This document shows positions 1 to 11,596 of a stretch of DNA of 64,000 bases, piece after piece (position 1 is the first letter of the stretch; each line of letters begins with the position of its first letter). The notes beneath the pieces are model-generated. The model was not told where the DNA came from. It did no database searches and worked only from the letters and a program-made list of their open reading frames with translations. The position numbers and the translations under genes were made by a program. Source of the stretch: Hymenolepis diminuta (lineage: Eukaryota > Platyhelminthes > Cestoda > Cyclophyllidea > Hymenolepididae); the NCBI GenBank assembly GCA_900708905.1, contig CAADRB010000059.1, positions 452,564-516,563 of the forward strand. The letters are read 5' to 3'.

Positions 1-602
1 TATTGAATCAACTGAAGTAAAACTCTGATATCTTGATGTAGTTCTCACCACCTTTTCTATCCCCTCCTTTGTATCGTTTGTCGGACTTCCTTTTAACCGA
101 TTTCAGTTCTTCCCACAATTAAATTTGTAAATTTTTTTGCACTACTGCGGGAATTGGTTGCCATGCTGGGAAGATGACCGCTTCCTCTCACTCCTTGCAC
201 TCTTTCTACCTTTTGGTCTACATTTCCATTCTGCGTACATCTTATTGAATTACTGCCCTTTCATATCAACTTGACTCTTTATTCAGATCTACAAACTTAA
301 AAATTAGCATTTCAGCATTTGACTAACTGAAAACGTCTATTCCACCACCAGTATATAATTCCCTTGATTCTATGAATAAAGCCGGCAGAACACGCGAAAT
401 TTTTCTTTAAATATCATTTTATTTATGCTAGTCATGCATAAGCGGGAATATTAATCATCCGAGTGGATTAAGTAAAACAACTTTTAATTTTCAGTTTACA
501 TCGGGAATGAAGCGATACACTCTATGTATCAATTTTCTATTTAAATTTTCATGAATTCCGCATGACTGACCGTTATCAATGTCCTAAAGTGACCCCATTT
601 CT
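1..602. other. non-coding, nothing recognised
   Basis: AT-rich sequence without a convincing open frame, RNA gene or repeat. It lies upstream of a mariner relic and may include the decayed 5' end of that element, but no terminal inverted repeat could be identified. Confidence 0.4.
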
Positions 603-1545
603 TACCTGTTAGAAGGAGCTGCTGAATGAAAACACCAGAGCTGAATTGGCCGCTGATTCATTCAGAACACCCGAGTTTGCCAGAAGAGTGCATTATGTGG
701 CATGATGGACGAAAATCGTGGGAAGTCAGTGGTCGACATCTTGCCAAATATCCTCAAAATGTCTGAAGGAACAACAATATATAAGGAATTTTGTTCATCA
801 AGACCTCAGATACAAATCATACCTTCTTAGACGGGGTCGTCACTTTATGTCGACAAAAAAACTCAAGAGAATCGTTCCATGCGTGCACAATGACTCTTTA
901 AGAAACTGAAGCGCCCAGAAGGAAAGAAGTACCCTTCGTTCTTCTCCGACCAAAAAAATTCCACCAGGATCAAAAAGTCAATCAAAGAAATGATAAGTGG
1001 GTATGTGCGGGCTAACCTCACTGAAGTTCCACGTGTTATGCATGTTCACGAAGTTTTCAGCAACACTGAGTGTTTTCGGTGTTGTTAAGACTGAGGGGCA
1101 CATTATGACTCCTCAGTTTTTTCCACATCGCCATAAACTCAATGCAGATGAGGATACCATTGTTGTTAACCTTTCTTGGATAGACAGTGCTGCCAATGGA
1201 GGAAGACCCTACGTCTTCCAACAAGATTCGCCTCCATCCCACAAAGCCCTCAAAACCCATGATTGGATGGCCAAGAATTTTCATCATATCACACCAAACT
1301 TATGGCCTCCTAACTCACCAGACCCAAATTCTTTTCATGATTAAATGTGGGGAGGGGCGTGGTTGAGAAGGAAGTTAATAAGTATCTCCTAATACCAAAT
1401 CCTCCTCTTTCATGGAAGCAATAGGCCGAACAATGGAGGACATCAGTAAAAACCACCCGATGAAAGCTTGCAGTCAGTCATATTCGGACTCGAACTGAGC
1501 GGGTGAGAGTAGCCGAAGGAGGATATATAGAATAAAACCTAGATT
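603..1545 (+). pseudogene. decayed Tc1/mariner transposase relic (DD37D-like)
   Basis: The plus strand carries fragments of a mariner-type transposase in several frames with stops between them. The clearest piece is near 1200-1345, with the signature FQQDSPPSHKA followed by WPPNSPDPN, which are the second and third catalytic blocks of the DDE domain in Tc1/mariner enzymes. An upstream block near 930-1000 (FFSDQKNFHQDQKVN) is the first catalytic region. Where family members have Asp-Tyr after the SPDLNPL-like block, this copy appears to have His-Asp followed by a stop, so the third catalytic Asp seems lost. Frameshifts and stops elsewhere mean it cannot encode an enzyme. No inverted repeats were found at the ends, so the boundaries are approximate. 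It differs from the mariner copy at 52.6 kb and belongs to another subfamily. Confidence 0.8.
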
Positions 1546-4312
1546 AATATATATTTACTTGTTTTGTTATGAAAAATTGTAAGTTTCAACCATTTCCTGT
1601 TTCCCAAAAGGGTGTAAGATGTTCGGATATTTGCTCCGTCAATTACACAATATTTTGTCATCTAATTTCAAGGCATTGGCCTTTTTTCTATTCTTTCCAA
1701 AATATAAAAAGTCTGCCAGCGGTAGTGAAGTTCGTAAATTTGAGAGAGAACATGGGCTTTCCAGGTTTTTCCTCCTGTGTTGCTGATTTCTGAGCTGGAG
1801 CTTACCTTTCGCCGTATCTGGTGGTCTCATGATTTGATAAAGATCCAGCTCATTCCATTAGTAGTAATTTGAATAGGAGATGAAGATTCATGTTTTCCAT
1901 TTTGTTAAAGTCAGTAATATGATAGTGCAAAACCTAGTTTAAACAAGCTGTTGACAGCTTGCTAATAACTGGAACTGTCTCAAAGTCTCTTGAAGTCTTG
2001 CCATATCGCCGTTCACATATTGTTTTCCGCCCTAAATTTTTCCAAGTCATTGTCAGATTTCAACCACTCCCGCCCCCTCTTGTTTAACTTCTTAATCAGC
2101 TTACACACTCTTAGAGTTCCACTGTGCCCTTAAATATTTTCGTTGCCTTTGCCAACTCCATAACTATAAATATTCTACTATGAGCTCCAACTATCCTACC
2201 CTCAGTTTTAATAGACTCGTATCTTGCCTCAGATGTTGACAATCAAATCCTCTTGCCACCTTCCATGTTCAGTGATCCAGACAGCTCATATTACCTCTCT
2301 TAATTTTGGGATTAGTCCGAAGCACTGAGTAATGCAATCTTCTGAACTCATCTACCTACCTCATTGTAGCTTTCTCTTTCTCCTATCACTTCTAATTAAA
2401 GCTCCAAACTTACTTGATCTTACTTTTCGCTTGACTCTGACTTCTCTGCGTCTTATAACTCCAATCAACCCTACAAAAGTTAGTGGGCCTGATTCTTTTT
2501 CTCCTACAACTGGCGACCCATAATCTGCATTACGCTGTTATACAGCCAACTATTTATAACGTTTCATTGATTTTTCAGTAAAGTTTTTTTGAGTTAAAGA
2601 ACCCGATCTCGAATTATTAAGATTACCTGTTCGAGTTCTTCATGGTCATGAGTAATATTGTCATTAGTATTATTGTTCTTTTAATAAATCTAAGGGATAA
2701 TTAACGCTGCAAATTTGAGAAGGAATTGGCCCAAAAAACCGGTTTTAATAAAAATGCAGTTTTGGGAAATCTGAATGACACTAAACACACAACTGGAAGT
2801 CTGGAGGGTGGATGGAGGGTGGTTGATACTGAGGGGATGATTAGGGAATTCACCGACCATAGTCGATTTTACGCCATAAAATCAGGGAACGCTAAGAGAG
2901 ACAAGTAATTGATCCTTTCCCTAATATTTCTCTTAACTCAAACACTTAATATTACGTAGGAACGTTTTTAACACCACCCGCTGCATAGCAAATCATAGTG
3001 CAAATGCCTCGTAGGGCGAGGGACTAGAAGCTACTAACTTTGGCATAGACCACCCTCATTTGAACAGATGGGAATGAATATGTACTCAAGTACACAAGTT
3101 GTGATTTTTCTCCATATATGGATTGACAAAAGGGAAAGTAGGATTTGCGGGTGAGTGACCAAGACTATAAAAGCACACAGAAAAAAACGAAGCATTAGAA
3201 GAGAAGTTTTATTAGCGAATTCTAGGAGCATAAAATAGATAAAATAAAGTGTGGTAATAATATGAGATTAGAGGGAAAGTTGACGACTCAACAATCAAAT
3301 GATTAATGTCAACAGCTACTTTAAATTACAATCATTAAACGAGGAACGCTTCACCGGTGTTTATCAAAGGAGGAAAATAAACATTCTACCTTCTACTAAC
3401 ACCAAGAGCATCTTACCACATTTTGGCACCTTGATAAAAGGCCTATCAGCTGCATCGTCTTCGTCCTCATTCAAGTAAGAATGGCTGTTTCTCCCCCTAA
3501 TGGAGATCTTTAAGTGGAATCTGTCTTCCTTTTTGGAATGAAGCGGGAATTTTAGATTTCTTAATGCTGTGTGCCTAATCGACCACTCGCTGCGCGAAAG
3601 AAAGGAGCAAAAAAATAACCAGGAAAAATTATCCAGAGGTGACAGGTAATCCGAAAAGTGATACTAATACCGGAGCAGTAGAAAAATATCAATCTCTGCT
3701 GGGTTAATGACAAACATATCTTGATGTCAGCGTGAAAAATTACTCTCTAACTGCACACTGCCTAGAATTTGGTAGAGGTAATAAGTTCTTCAAAAGTGTT
3801 CCACATGAACTGTCTCAATAGAAACAAGAATTACCATTTCTGACATCAGTAAAATTGTTCTGATCTTTGCTATCAGCAACTGGGAATTTACTAAGTTGTT
3901 GAACTAATTTTGTGAATATCTATAAAAAGTCGACTACTGTGGATAAATCCACTTCTCCTTATTCAAATTTGGTTAATCCATTAGAACTAAAGTAGTGAGT
4001 GGGACGTTTTATCTGATCAAGAATCTACGAAATTGCCAACAGTAAATGAAAGAAAAGAAACGCCGAGGAATGCGTAGGCCAGGTTATATTGAGTAAGCAC
4101 AGTACAGAGTCTCAAGGAAAAATAGGGAACTGGAGGATTGGACAACGAGAGATGCGTCTGGCAAGCTGAGGTCCACCCTGTTCGTATGTGTGTTTCGTGG
4201 GAGGCTATTTATAGTCGACACTTTGGGTGTTGAATAAGCAGTGTCTGCAACTGTCGTCCGAGGTATGTTTACCTTTTCCGGGTCGATGAGACATAGGCCA
4301 GCTGAGAAAACA
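1546..4312. other. intergenic, no gene recognised
   Basis: Contains only short open frames with no recognisable family signature. Pyrimidine-rich stretches occur at about 2040-2520 on the plus strand. No RNA gene or terminal repeat was seen. Confidence 0.4.
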
Positions 4313-4383
4313 NNNNNNNNNNNNNNNNNNNNNNNNNNNNNNNNNNNNNNNNNNNNNNNNNNNNNNNNNNNNNNNNNNNNNNN
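4313..4383. other. assembly gap (run of N)
   Basis: Seventy-one consecutive N characters. Any open frame drawn across it, such as one on the minus strand at about 4084-4446, is an artefact. Confidence 0.99.
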
Positions 4384-5200
4384 ATAATTAAATTTGGTGA
4401 TAATTAGGAAGGCTGTAAGATAAAATATTTCAGAAGAGGGATTCATCCTATAAACTCTTCAAATAGTTCAAACCTCTTCCTCAGTAAATTTCAACCATTA
4501 ACACGGAGATTAAGGCGTCCATTTGGCTTAATGTATGAGAAATGAATCCTATTTACGAAGAACATCAAAAATTTGTCTCCCACGCAAATTACTTCAGCAG
4601 AAATAATGATTTATTTCTTGTTACAGCGGAGATCTGTTTAATTGATAAGGGTTAATTTATGGTGGTATTGAATAAATCTAGTTTAAATATCTAAAAAATA
4701 AATAGTCTACTCTTAAATTCACCTTTGTCTATCCAAAAGTGTAGCAGAATGAAAGACTCAGAGTTGCACTTTATGTGCTCGTCACGTACTCGCAACTAAA
4801 CCATTAAAGAAGCAAAATGTATTTGTTTAAAAAACACAATTGTCAGTCTTGCTGTTTACACCGAAGAAAACTATTAATATGTGGCACTGAATGATTTCAC
4901 CGAAGGTGGGGGAATAGCGTGTACCATTTGACTTCACCGGCATGCACGTATGCTACACGACTGTAGCGGATGCTACACCAATAAGTCTTTTGCTACACCT
5001 AAGTAATCCTCCTAAGCAGTCCAAATAGCCTCTAGCAGAGTCCTCTATTATCAATTTACTCCCAAATTAGCCAGGCTATACCCAAAGTGGTAAGAACCAG
5101 AAAGATGCTGAGTGAAGAGGGTTTAGTGATCACTTCCTTGTTACTGTGAGTCAAAAGCTTAGTCATTCAATACAAAACCAGGCTAGGATGCAGGGATCCG
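4384..5200. other. intergenic; contains a 20-bp-phased triplet repeat
   Basis: No gene recognised. The only structure noted is a short tandem motif at 4951-4998, described separately. Confidence 0.4.
4951..4998 (+). repeat. three TGCTACAC motifs spaced exactly 20 bp
   Basis: The octamer TGCTACAC starts at 4951, 4971 and 4991. The 12-bp spacers differ, so this is not a simple tandem repeat. Function unknown. Confidence 0.85.
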
Positions 5201-5332
5201 GATTGCTGATTGGTTGAGGAGGTCTCTGTACCCACGTCCGAGTTTGTTACATCTCCGCACTTCCCGGAAAGTTCTAGCGCACGTGATTCAATAAGCCTTG
5301 CTAGCGTTGTGAACCCCACACGACTATACTGG
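5201..5332 (+). repeat. dispersed repeat A, plus copy
   Basis: About 130 bp that aligns, with gaps, to the reverse complement of 51184-51322. The two copies share the 17-mer CTTGCTAGCGTTGTGAA (5297-5313 here) and flanking similarity such as GATTGGTTGAGGAGG against GATTGGCTGAGAAGG. It is probably a fragment of an interspersed element. No coding capacity or terminal structure was identified. Confidence 0.7.
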
Positions 5333-6338
5333 TTGAAATGGTTTAAATGGGAGTGGCGAAATGTGAGTTTCTCACCAAAGAGGCTCTATGGGAATAGTTA
5401 TCTGTCCAACGTGACTGTTGGAAAATTCACTCTGAACTGACATCGTTGAACACACAAAACATTTTTCATTTCAAGCAAAATCTTACCTCACGTGAAAACT
5501 AATCACTCGGCAGATATCATTTTATTTGTAATAGTTACTTGTCAACCTGTTTAATGAACACTTCTAGATAGAAAAATTTTCTATCAGTGGCCGTATTAAA
5601 TCTTTTTTCACCAAAACAACTTGGTAGGAGAGTTAAGATTTTTCTAGAAATTTATTTGTATCGAATATCTCAGCTGTTAAACCTCCCGCATTTCGCGCTT
5701 TCCCTCACTTCTCGCTTCTCTCTGTCTTACTTTGTCTGTTTAACATCCACATAACTGACGTTTCGTCTTTTTTTTGATAATACCAGTATTCATGTCACAT
5801 TTGTGATAAAAATCGTAGATCAAAAGCTTATCCACTCTATCCATCATTCCATATCTCCAACCAAAACAGTTTAGATAGACTCATTTATGCTACTTAAAAT
5901 GATAACTGTTCTCCATATCCAGATGCCAGTTCCCACTTATCACTGGAAACAGGGGTCATCATTCTCTTACGTTTCCTCACTCCTCTATCAAGCACACAGG
6001 TAGACTCGTAACTATGCTGTCCTAATTGTCAGACGATTTTTAGTGCCCCTCAGACAAACAAAGAGCCCAACTCACTCTAGTCTCGCCCCTATCACAACCT
6101 GTTTCCACCCGCTCAGCACTACCACTTGTTGCCTTCCTACTCCTTCCCTTTTCTCTCTCATTCCTTAATAATCGGGAATGGTTTGTCTTCCCGTTAATCT
6201 AATTCAATCGAACTCCCACTGTTTTTTACTAGTGTTGGGATTTAGCGCTGGTTAGAGTACATTAGTTACAACCCTTCAATAGTTTATCTTTAAGCAAAGT
6301 TGATAAGACCATCCAAAAAGGCCATTTCCCATGCAACC
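5333..6338. other. intergenic, pyrimidine-rich
   Basis: No gene recognised. Sequence from about 5685 to 6200 is rich in C and T on the plus strand and resembles decayed low-complexity DNA. It lies beyond the 3' end of the minus-strand CCT5 gene. Confidence 0.4.
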
Positions 6339-6351
6339 TTTATTTTTTATT
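6339..6351 (-). terminator. candidate poly(A) signals of CCT5
   Basis: Two overlapping-region AATAAA hexamers read on the minus strand (plus-strand TTTATT at 6339-6344 and 6346-6351), about 245 bp past the CCT5 stop codon. No transcript evidence is available. Confidence 0.5.
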
Positions 6352-6593
6352 AAAATCCATTCAGCACCGTCGAAATAGCCCACAACTTAAAATGTTACGC
6401 AAGACTAAACTGGTACTGCAGTATGACACTTAAAAAGCCTTCATTTAGGCACAATCATAGGCACACTCCCAATTAACCAATTCAATCCTGCGCTCCTATC
6501 AACAATAAGATTAAAACACGCATAATTCGCAACATTAAATGCATATTATCATTTTAACTTAGCAAACACGGTAAAGAAGTGAACAACGGCGGT

Positions 6594-8369
6594 TTACATT
6601 TCATCGACAGACGTGCGGATATCATCGATTTTCAAAATCATCTTGCATAACTGCACAGCAAGCATGATCTGAGCTCTCTTCGACGTAAGTGTCTCAAAGA
6701 CATTCTGTTCCTTCATGTCACAGGTGCCCGCATTGAGACAATCAATACCCAAATGGGGATTCTTCTCCTGCACTTGACGTCCCTTGACGTAGGCGACTGT
6801 TTCAATGGAAGGAAGACCGGAATTCTCTGAAAGAGCAACTGGAATAGCTTCTAGAGCGTCAGCAAAGGCACGCATAGCGTATTGTTCAATCGTGGAGATC
6901 TTTTCAGCCTCTTCAGCAACACGAATAGCACAGGCGATCTCACAAGCTCCACCTCCGGCTACAACACGTGGGTCACGAACCAAGTTGCGAACCACACAAA
7001 GAGCATCATGAAGCGAACGCTTCGCTTCCTCGACAATCATCTGAGATGATCCGCGAATGAAGCAAGTGACAGCCTTCGAGTTGTGACAGTCTTCAATAAC
7101 AAGCATACTATCTTTAGCTGTTCCGAATGGAACACTACGAACGATACCAGCATGACCAAGCTTCTCTGGAGTGAGCTCTTCAAAGCGGGGGACAATTCGG
7201 CCACCAGTTGCAATAGCTATGAGCTCAATTTCTCCACCACCGACCCATCGAACAGCGGGGAGTTTGTGAGTCAAGAGGAGGTGGTTTGCCTCGTCATCAA
7301 AGCCCCATTGGCAAATCACTAAATTTGCTCCGGTCTCCTTAACACTAATAACCAAAAAAATGATATGTTACAAAGGCGAAAGAGCCGCCTAGGCAGAATC
7401 GAAGTGCAAACACGTACGTTTCAACCATCTCAACGAATTTGTCCTGTTCGTACTGGCGAAGCTTCTGATAATCCTCAACACTTTCAACAAAGAGGTTGTG
7501 CTTTGTTTTTGGCTTCGGCGGTTCGAAAGGACAAGTTAAGATGGCCATTTTGGCGTCTTTAACCTCTTTTGGCATTTGAGGATGCGAAAAGTCCTTATTG
7601 ACAACAACTCCCTTGACAAGAATTGAGTCTTCGAGACGGCCACCAACTTTGCCATCCACTTTAATTAACTCGAAGTCTACATCTTTTCGCTTGATATCAG
7701 CGACGGATAGAACGGCATCAACAGCCATTTCGGCGAATAGACGTTGACAACGACTCACACTACAGGGAAAATTTAGTAAATCGAAGCTCTAGTCTTACAT
7801 TTTTGATCCGAGAGCAGTCATTGCGGTCTTAACAAGGGGCTCACGATCATCAAGGGAGAAAGCAAAATCCTCACTGATTTTATCCAAGACGGCCATGCAA
7901 GTTTTGGCAGCCAATTCATAACCATCAGCAATACGAATTGGGTGGATACCACGATCCAGCAAGAACTCGGCTTGTTCCAAGAGAGCACCAGCAAGAACGA
8001 CAACACCAGTAGTACCGTCACCTATCTCATCATCTTGAGAGCGACTCAACTGAACTAGTAATTTTGCGATTTCATGTTGGACATCCATCTTTTCGAGAAT
8101 AGTTCTTCCATCATTAGTAACTGTAATGTCACCATCGGGACTTACAAGTAACTTGTCGAGACCTTTAGGACCAAGGGAAGTTTGAAGGGTAGAAGCAACA
8201 GATTTTGCCGCCAATATGTGTGACTACGGGAATAAATACGAATAAGAAACACTACCTTATGAGCCTGAATACCAGTGAGACGTTTCTTCTTATCCTGATC
8301 TCTAAGAATTATAAAGGGCCTTCCAAATTCATCGAAAGTAAGTTGAGGTGAGCCGCCGAGAGTTTCCAT
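6594..8369 (-). CDS. CCT5: T-complex protein 1 subunit epsilon (CCT5)
   Basis: Subunit of the cytosolic CCT/TRiC chaperonin, which folds actin, tubulin and other proteins with ATP. Four minus-strand exons are inferred: 8369-8256, 8223-7799, 7759-7418 and 7344-6594. Junction phases agree and give 543 residues, close to the animal CCT5 length of about 541. The N-terminus has the [14 protein letters not shown] block typical of epsilon subunits. The nucleotide-binding motif [10 protein letters not shown] follows in exon 2, then TLGSK and [12 protein letters not shown] in exons 2-3. [21 protein letters not shown] and the C-terminal [10 protein letters not shown] and MILKIDDIR blocks lie in exon 4. 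Introns are 32, 39 and 73 bp. The ATG at 8369 gives the usual family N-terminus, and a strong splice acceptor lies 12 nt upstream of it. Part of the match rests on recalled family sequences. Confidence 0.97.
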
Positions 8370-8380
8370 GTTGACGTTAA

Positions 8381-8383
8381 GCT
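8381..8383 (-). promoter_or_regulatory. splice acceptor just upstream of the CCT5 start
   Basis: On the minus strand a long pyrimidine tract ends in TTCTTAG at 8382, 12 nt before the ATG. No in-frame coding exon is evident upstream. It is a candidate 5'-UTR intron acceptor or spliced-leader addition site, since flatworms trans-splice some mRNAs. Confidence 0.45.
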
Positions 8384-8399
8384 AAGAAGCAAGAAGGAA

Positions 8400-11300
8400 C
8401 AAAATTAAGTCAGCCAATAAACATTAGGCTGTGAAGGTCATTAGAGCGTCAATACAAAAGAAAAATCTTATAAAAATGCTCAATAATTGATTGCGAAATA
8501 TTAAATCAGTACCTTAAATTTACGAAACTTTATTTTTTATCGCTGCAGCATTCATATTTCGGATAAAAATAATTAAACTTCAAACACCTACTGAGTGCGA
8601 GCCAATAAAATTGCAGCTTGATATGTGCAAGCGTGCTGAATCGCGTTGCTGAGTATGTTAATTTAAAACTTGCATCGTGTGGTCAACACATATAAACTTA
8701 ATACCTTTATCAAATGATAGATCTAAAGCAGTGTACTAATTAATAAGAAGGATCAATCAATTTATATTATTTAATACCTAATTAATAAAACCTGATTTAT
8801 TCAGGTCTATTAATGAAAAGGATGGCAAATTTCTACTCTGATGTTATTTTAATCTAAGCCTCCATTCATTTGAATTTTGCATTTCTATCAAAAAATTGTC
8901 ACTTTAAATAAATATTATATTCTAGCATAGACCTATGTTTCAATATTTGTGCTCCAATTTCAAAGTATTATTCGCAATATCTAGTTCATTGGGTTTCGCA
9001 AATATGAAAATCCTAATGTCTTTCCTTGTACGATTCTGAAATTCCCATAATTCCATCCATTTATCTATTTCTCATGGCAGAAAAAAATCTTAATGGTGTT
9101 TGATCATCGAGAAACATCCAAACGATCCTTTATTCCATTCCAGTCTGAACGTAAAATTCATAGAGAAAAATCAATTGAAAGCGCAAGATGATCCCAAAAC
9201 AAACAAGATTAATGCAAACAAAGTACTAGTGTGAAAAGAGAGAGAGATTGAAAAAATACCTTAATATAGAAACAGAGAAATCTAAACCTGAGCTTTAAAG
9301 ATTTGCGAGTACCTATATATGAGTATTTGGTTTATTGGTATTTAAACAAGACTCCTCATAGAGAGAATAATTCGAACATTCATGCTAGAGTATCGAGCCT
9401 TCAACAATTTAAAAGGTAAATTGGCTAGTATAAAGATATCGAAAAGTGTTTTTTTTTCAAGATTTTTATTACAAAATGCAAAAATGCAAAATACGTTTCT
9501 TGATGGGTGTTAACAAATTCTTGCCTCAGATTTCATTTGCACAGTAGCCAAATTTCAATGTTAAATAGTTAATTTAATAATTACTGAATATCTACCAAAG
9601 GTAACTGATTTCAGTTAACGGCTAACTATTTGGAATAATAAGAAGCCAATCAACACCTGGTGACTGTAAACTATAAGGTCTCATCAAAAGCTTCTACAAC
9701 GCTTTATGGGTTTAAGAAGGAAGACGCATGATTCCAGTCAGCAAAATTTAAAGTGAGCTTTAAATTACATAAATCAGCACGGAATCTTCTTTATAATAAT
9801 ATGTCACTTACTTGTTACAGAATCACTCTGTGTCCTATTATTATTAACTTCAGAGGTGTTTTCCGGAAATAACAATAAACAAATTTGGTTTCATATATGA
9901 ACGTCTCTTCGAAAGACACCAGTCATGCCTCATTGCCAATTCCTCCACTAGATGATTGGCATCCGTTTAGGTATAGATATTCAAATAGGCATCCACAGCT
10001 GGATCCCTGTAGATACTGTCGTCAGAATATCATCATTCTTGATCACCAGGTATTGATTAAAATCTTTTGTATGTTGCAGAGATAGTAGGATAGAGACTAT
10101 CAAGTGAATGACAGGAGGAACTTCAGACAGAGAGGAAGTGGTTGAAGGACATGAATGTAGGATTTGACCGAAAGTAGTTGGAGTAACCAGAAATGTGGAT
10201 ATAGAGTAGAAACAAGAGAACGTTGGATTTTACCTTGGTGAGAGATTACACCTAGATAAATATAGTGTAGTAGTAAAGACATGATAATTAATGAGTTCAA
10301 AGGAAGAAAAGTGCATTTATTCATTTATTTAAGCCTCCACAGGAGTTCTGATACATGGACGAAAAGATTTTTCTGGAAGAATATGGTATGGATAAGTGCC
10401 AAACTGTCTAAAATTCATTAACTCATTAGCAGTCAGTTATAGTGAGATTTTAATAGAAAAATAATTCTTCCTCTAAACTTCCCAAATGAATACTCATTAA
10501 TGTTAAAGAACAATAACAACACTGATAATTATATTTATTGCTTATTTTTAAGTTATTATTTGCAAGTATCGTTTCCGCATTCATTATCTCTATGCATTTG
10601 GTTTGTCTTTAGAAATTCTATTCACATAATTGTGTTCTCCATATACATAAGTGCGCTAGTATTAATTACTTTTGTGGAAAAGAATCCACCCGATTCCAGT
10701 TTATTTACTCTTCATGATTTGCATCAGTTATCCGATTTTTAAAGCAGGATGCTTTTGTATTCCTATGATTTATATGCCCAATCTGTGGCGGTAAGTTACA
10801 GTTGACTTGATAAGGATGATGGGCGACAAGGGGACAAAATGTGGGGCTTGACTATGCCAATTCAAAGTATAAACGCTGTAGCCTTGATTTTGATTTTTCG
10901 TGTTATCCTCAATCCGAAAACTTGTATACGGCATTCCATTCAAATTCTGATATATGAAATTAAAACGCTCTAATAAACAAGCCCAATATTCGGACACTAC
11001 CCAATCTAATTCAAATGAGATCTTTGATGGATTGAGATCATTACTTCATAAGCCCAAAATAACCATTTATTTCATAATATTTTAAAAACAATAAGGTTTT
11101 GTCAAAACATTTTAATAAAACGAAAACCTAATCCCTATTGTTGTTTAATAGTTCGTGAAATAATGAGAGTCCTTAAGTAGGCGATAAGTGGGGGCAATCT
11201 CACTGAGTCTATAACTCCGAAATACAAATCGAGAAAAGGGGAATTTTTTACATTACAAAAAATGAGAGTTGGACGATTACAGATAATACTCTGCTATTAT

Positions 11301-11400
11301 ACAGTCTAAAAATATAAACCCTATGAAACCGAATTGAAAATAATTTAGCTTTCATCGTTATTTATAGTCAAATACAAATTCTAACGCAATATAATATAAT
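8400..11400. other. intergenic between CCT5 and HUWE1 (head-to-head genes)
   Basis: About 3 kb of AT-rich DNA between the divergently transcribed CCT5 and HUWE1 genes. Short open frames occur at 9885-10085 and 10770-10997, but none shows a family signature or convincing splice partners. It presumably holds both promoters. Confidence 0.4.
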
Positions 11401-11420
11401 ATAAAATTGTTTATTTGGTC

Positions 11421-11427
11421 ATTGGCT
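11421..11427 (-). promoter_or_regulatory. inverted CCAAT box upstream of HUWE1
   Basis: ATTGGCT (AGCCAAT on the minus strand) lies 170 bp upstream of the HUWE1 start codon, a distance compatible with an NF-Y-type promoter element. No TATA box was assigned. Confidence 0.35.
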
Positions 11428-11589
11428 ACTGCGGTGTACTCGAACATTCGGTTTCATTCTTCCTGAACTAGTGGAAGATAAGGTTTGCGTTGTTGAACTC
11501 GTAAATTATGTTTTGGAAATGTTTAGCATTTTAATAAAAATTTTTATTAAGGACATGAGTTAATGTACGCATTTGGTCTTGTTTCTTTT

Positions 11590-11591
11590 AG
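11590..11591 (+). promoter_or_regulatory. splice acceptor 5 nt upstream of the HUWE1 ATG
   Basis: TTGTTTCTTTTAG ends at 11591, only five bases before the ATG at 11597. It is a candidate 5'-UTR intron acceptor or spliced-leader addition site. Confidence 0.45.
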
Positions 11592-11596
11592 TTTCA

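Noticed and set aside
4084..4446. 120-codon minus-strand open frame
   Set aside because: It spans the run of N at 4313-4383, so its continuity is artificial, and the readable part has no family signature.
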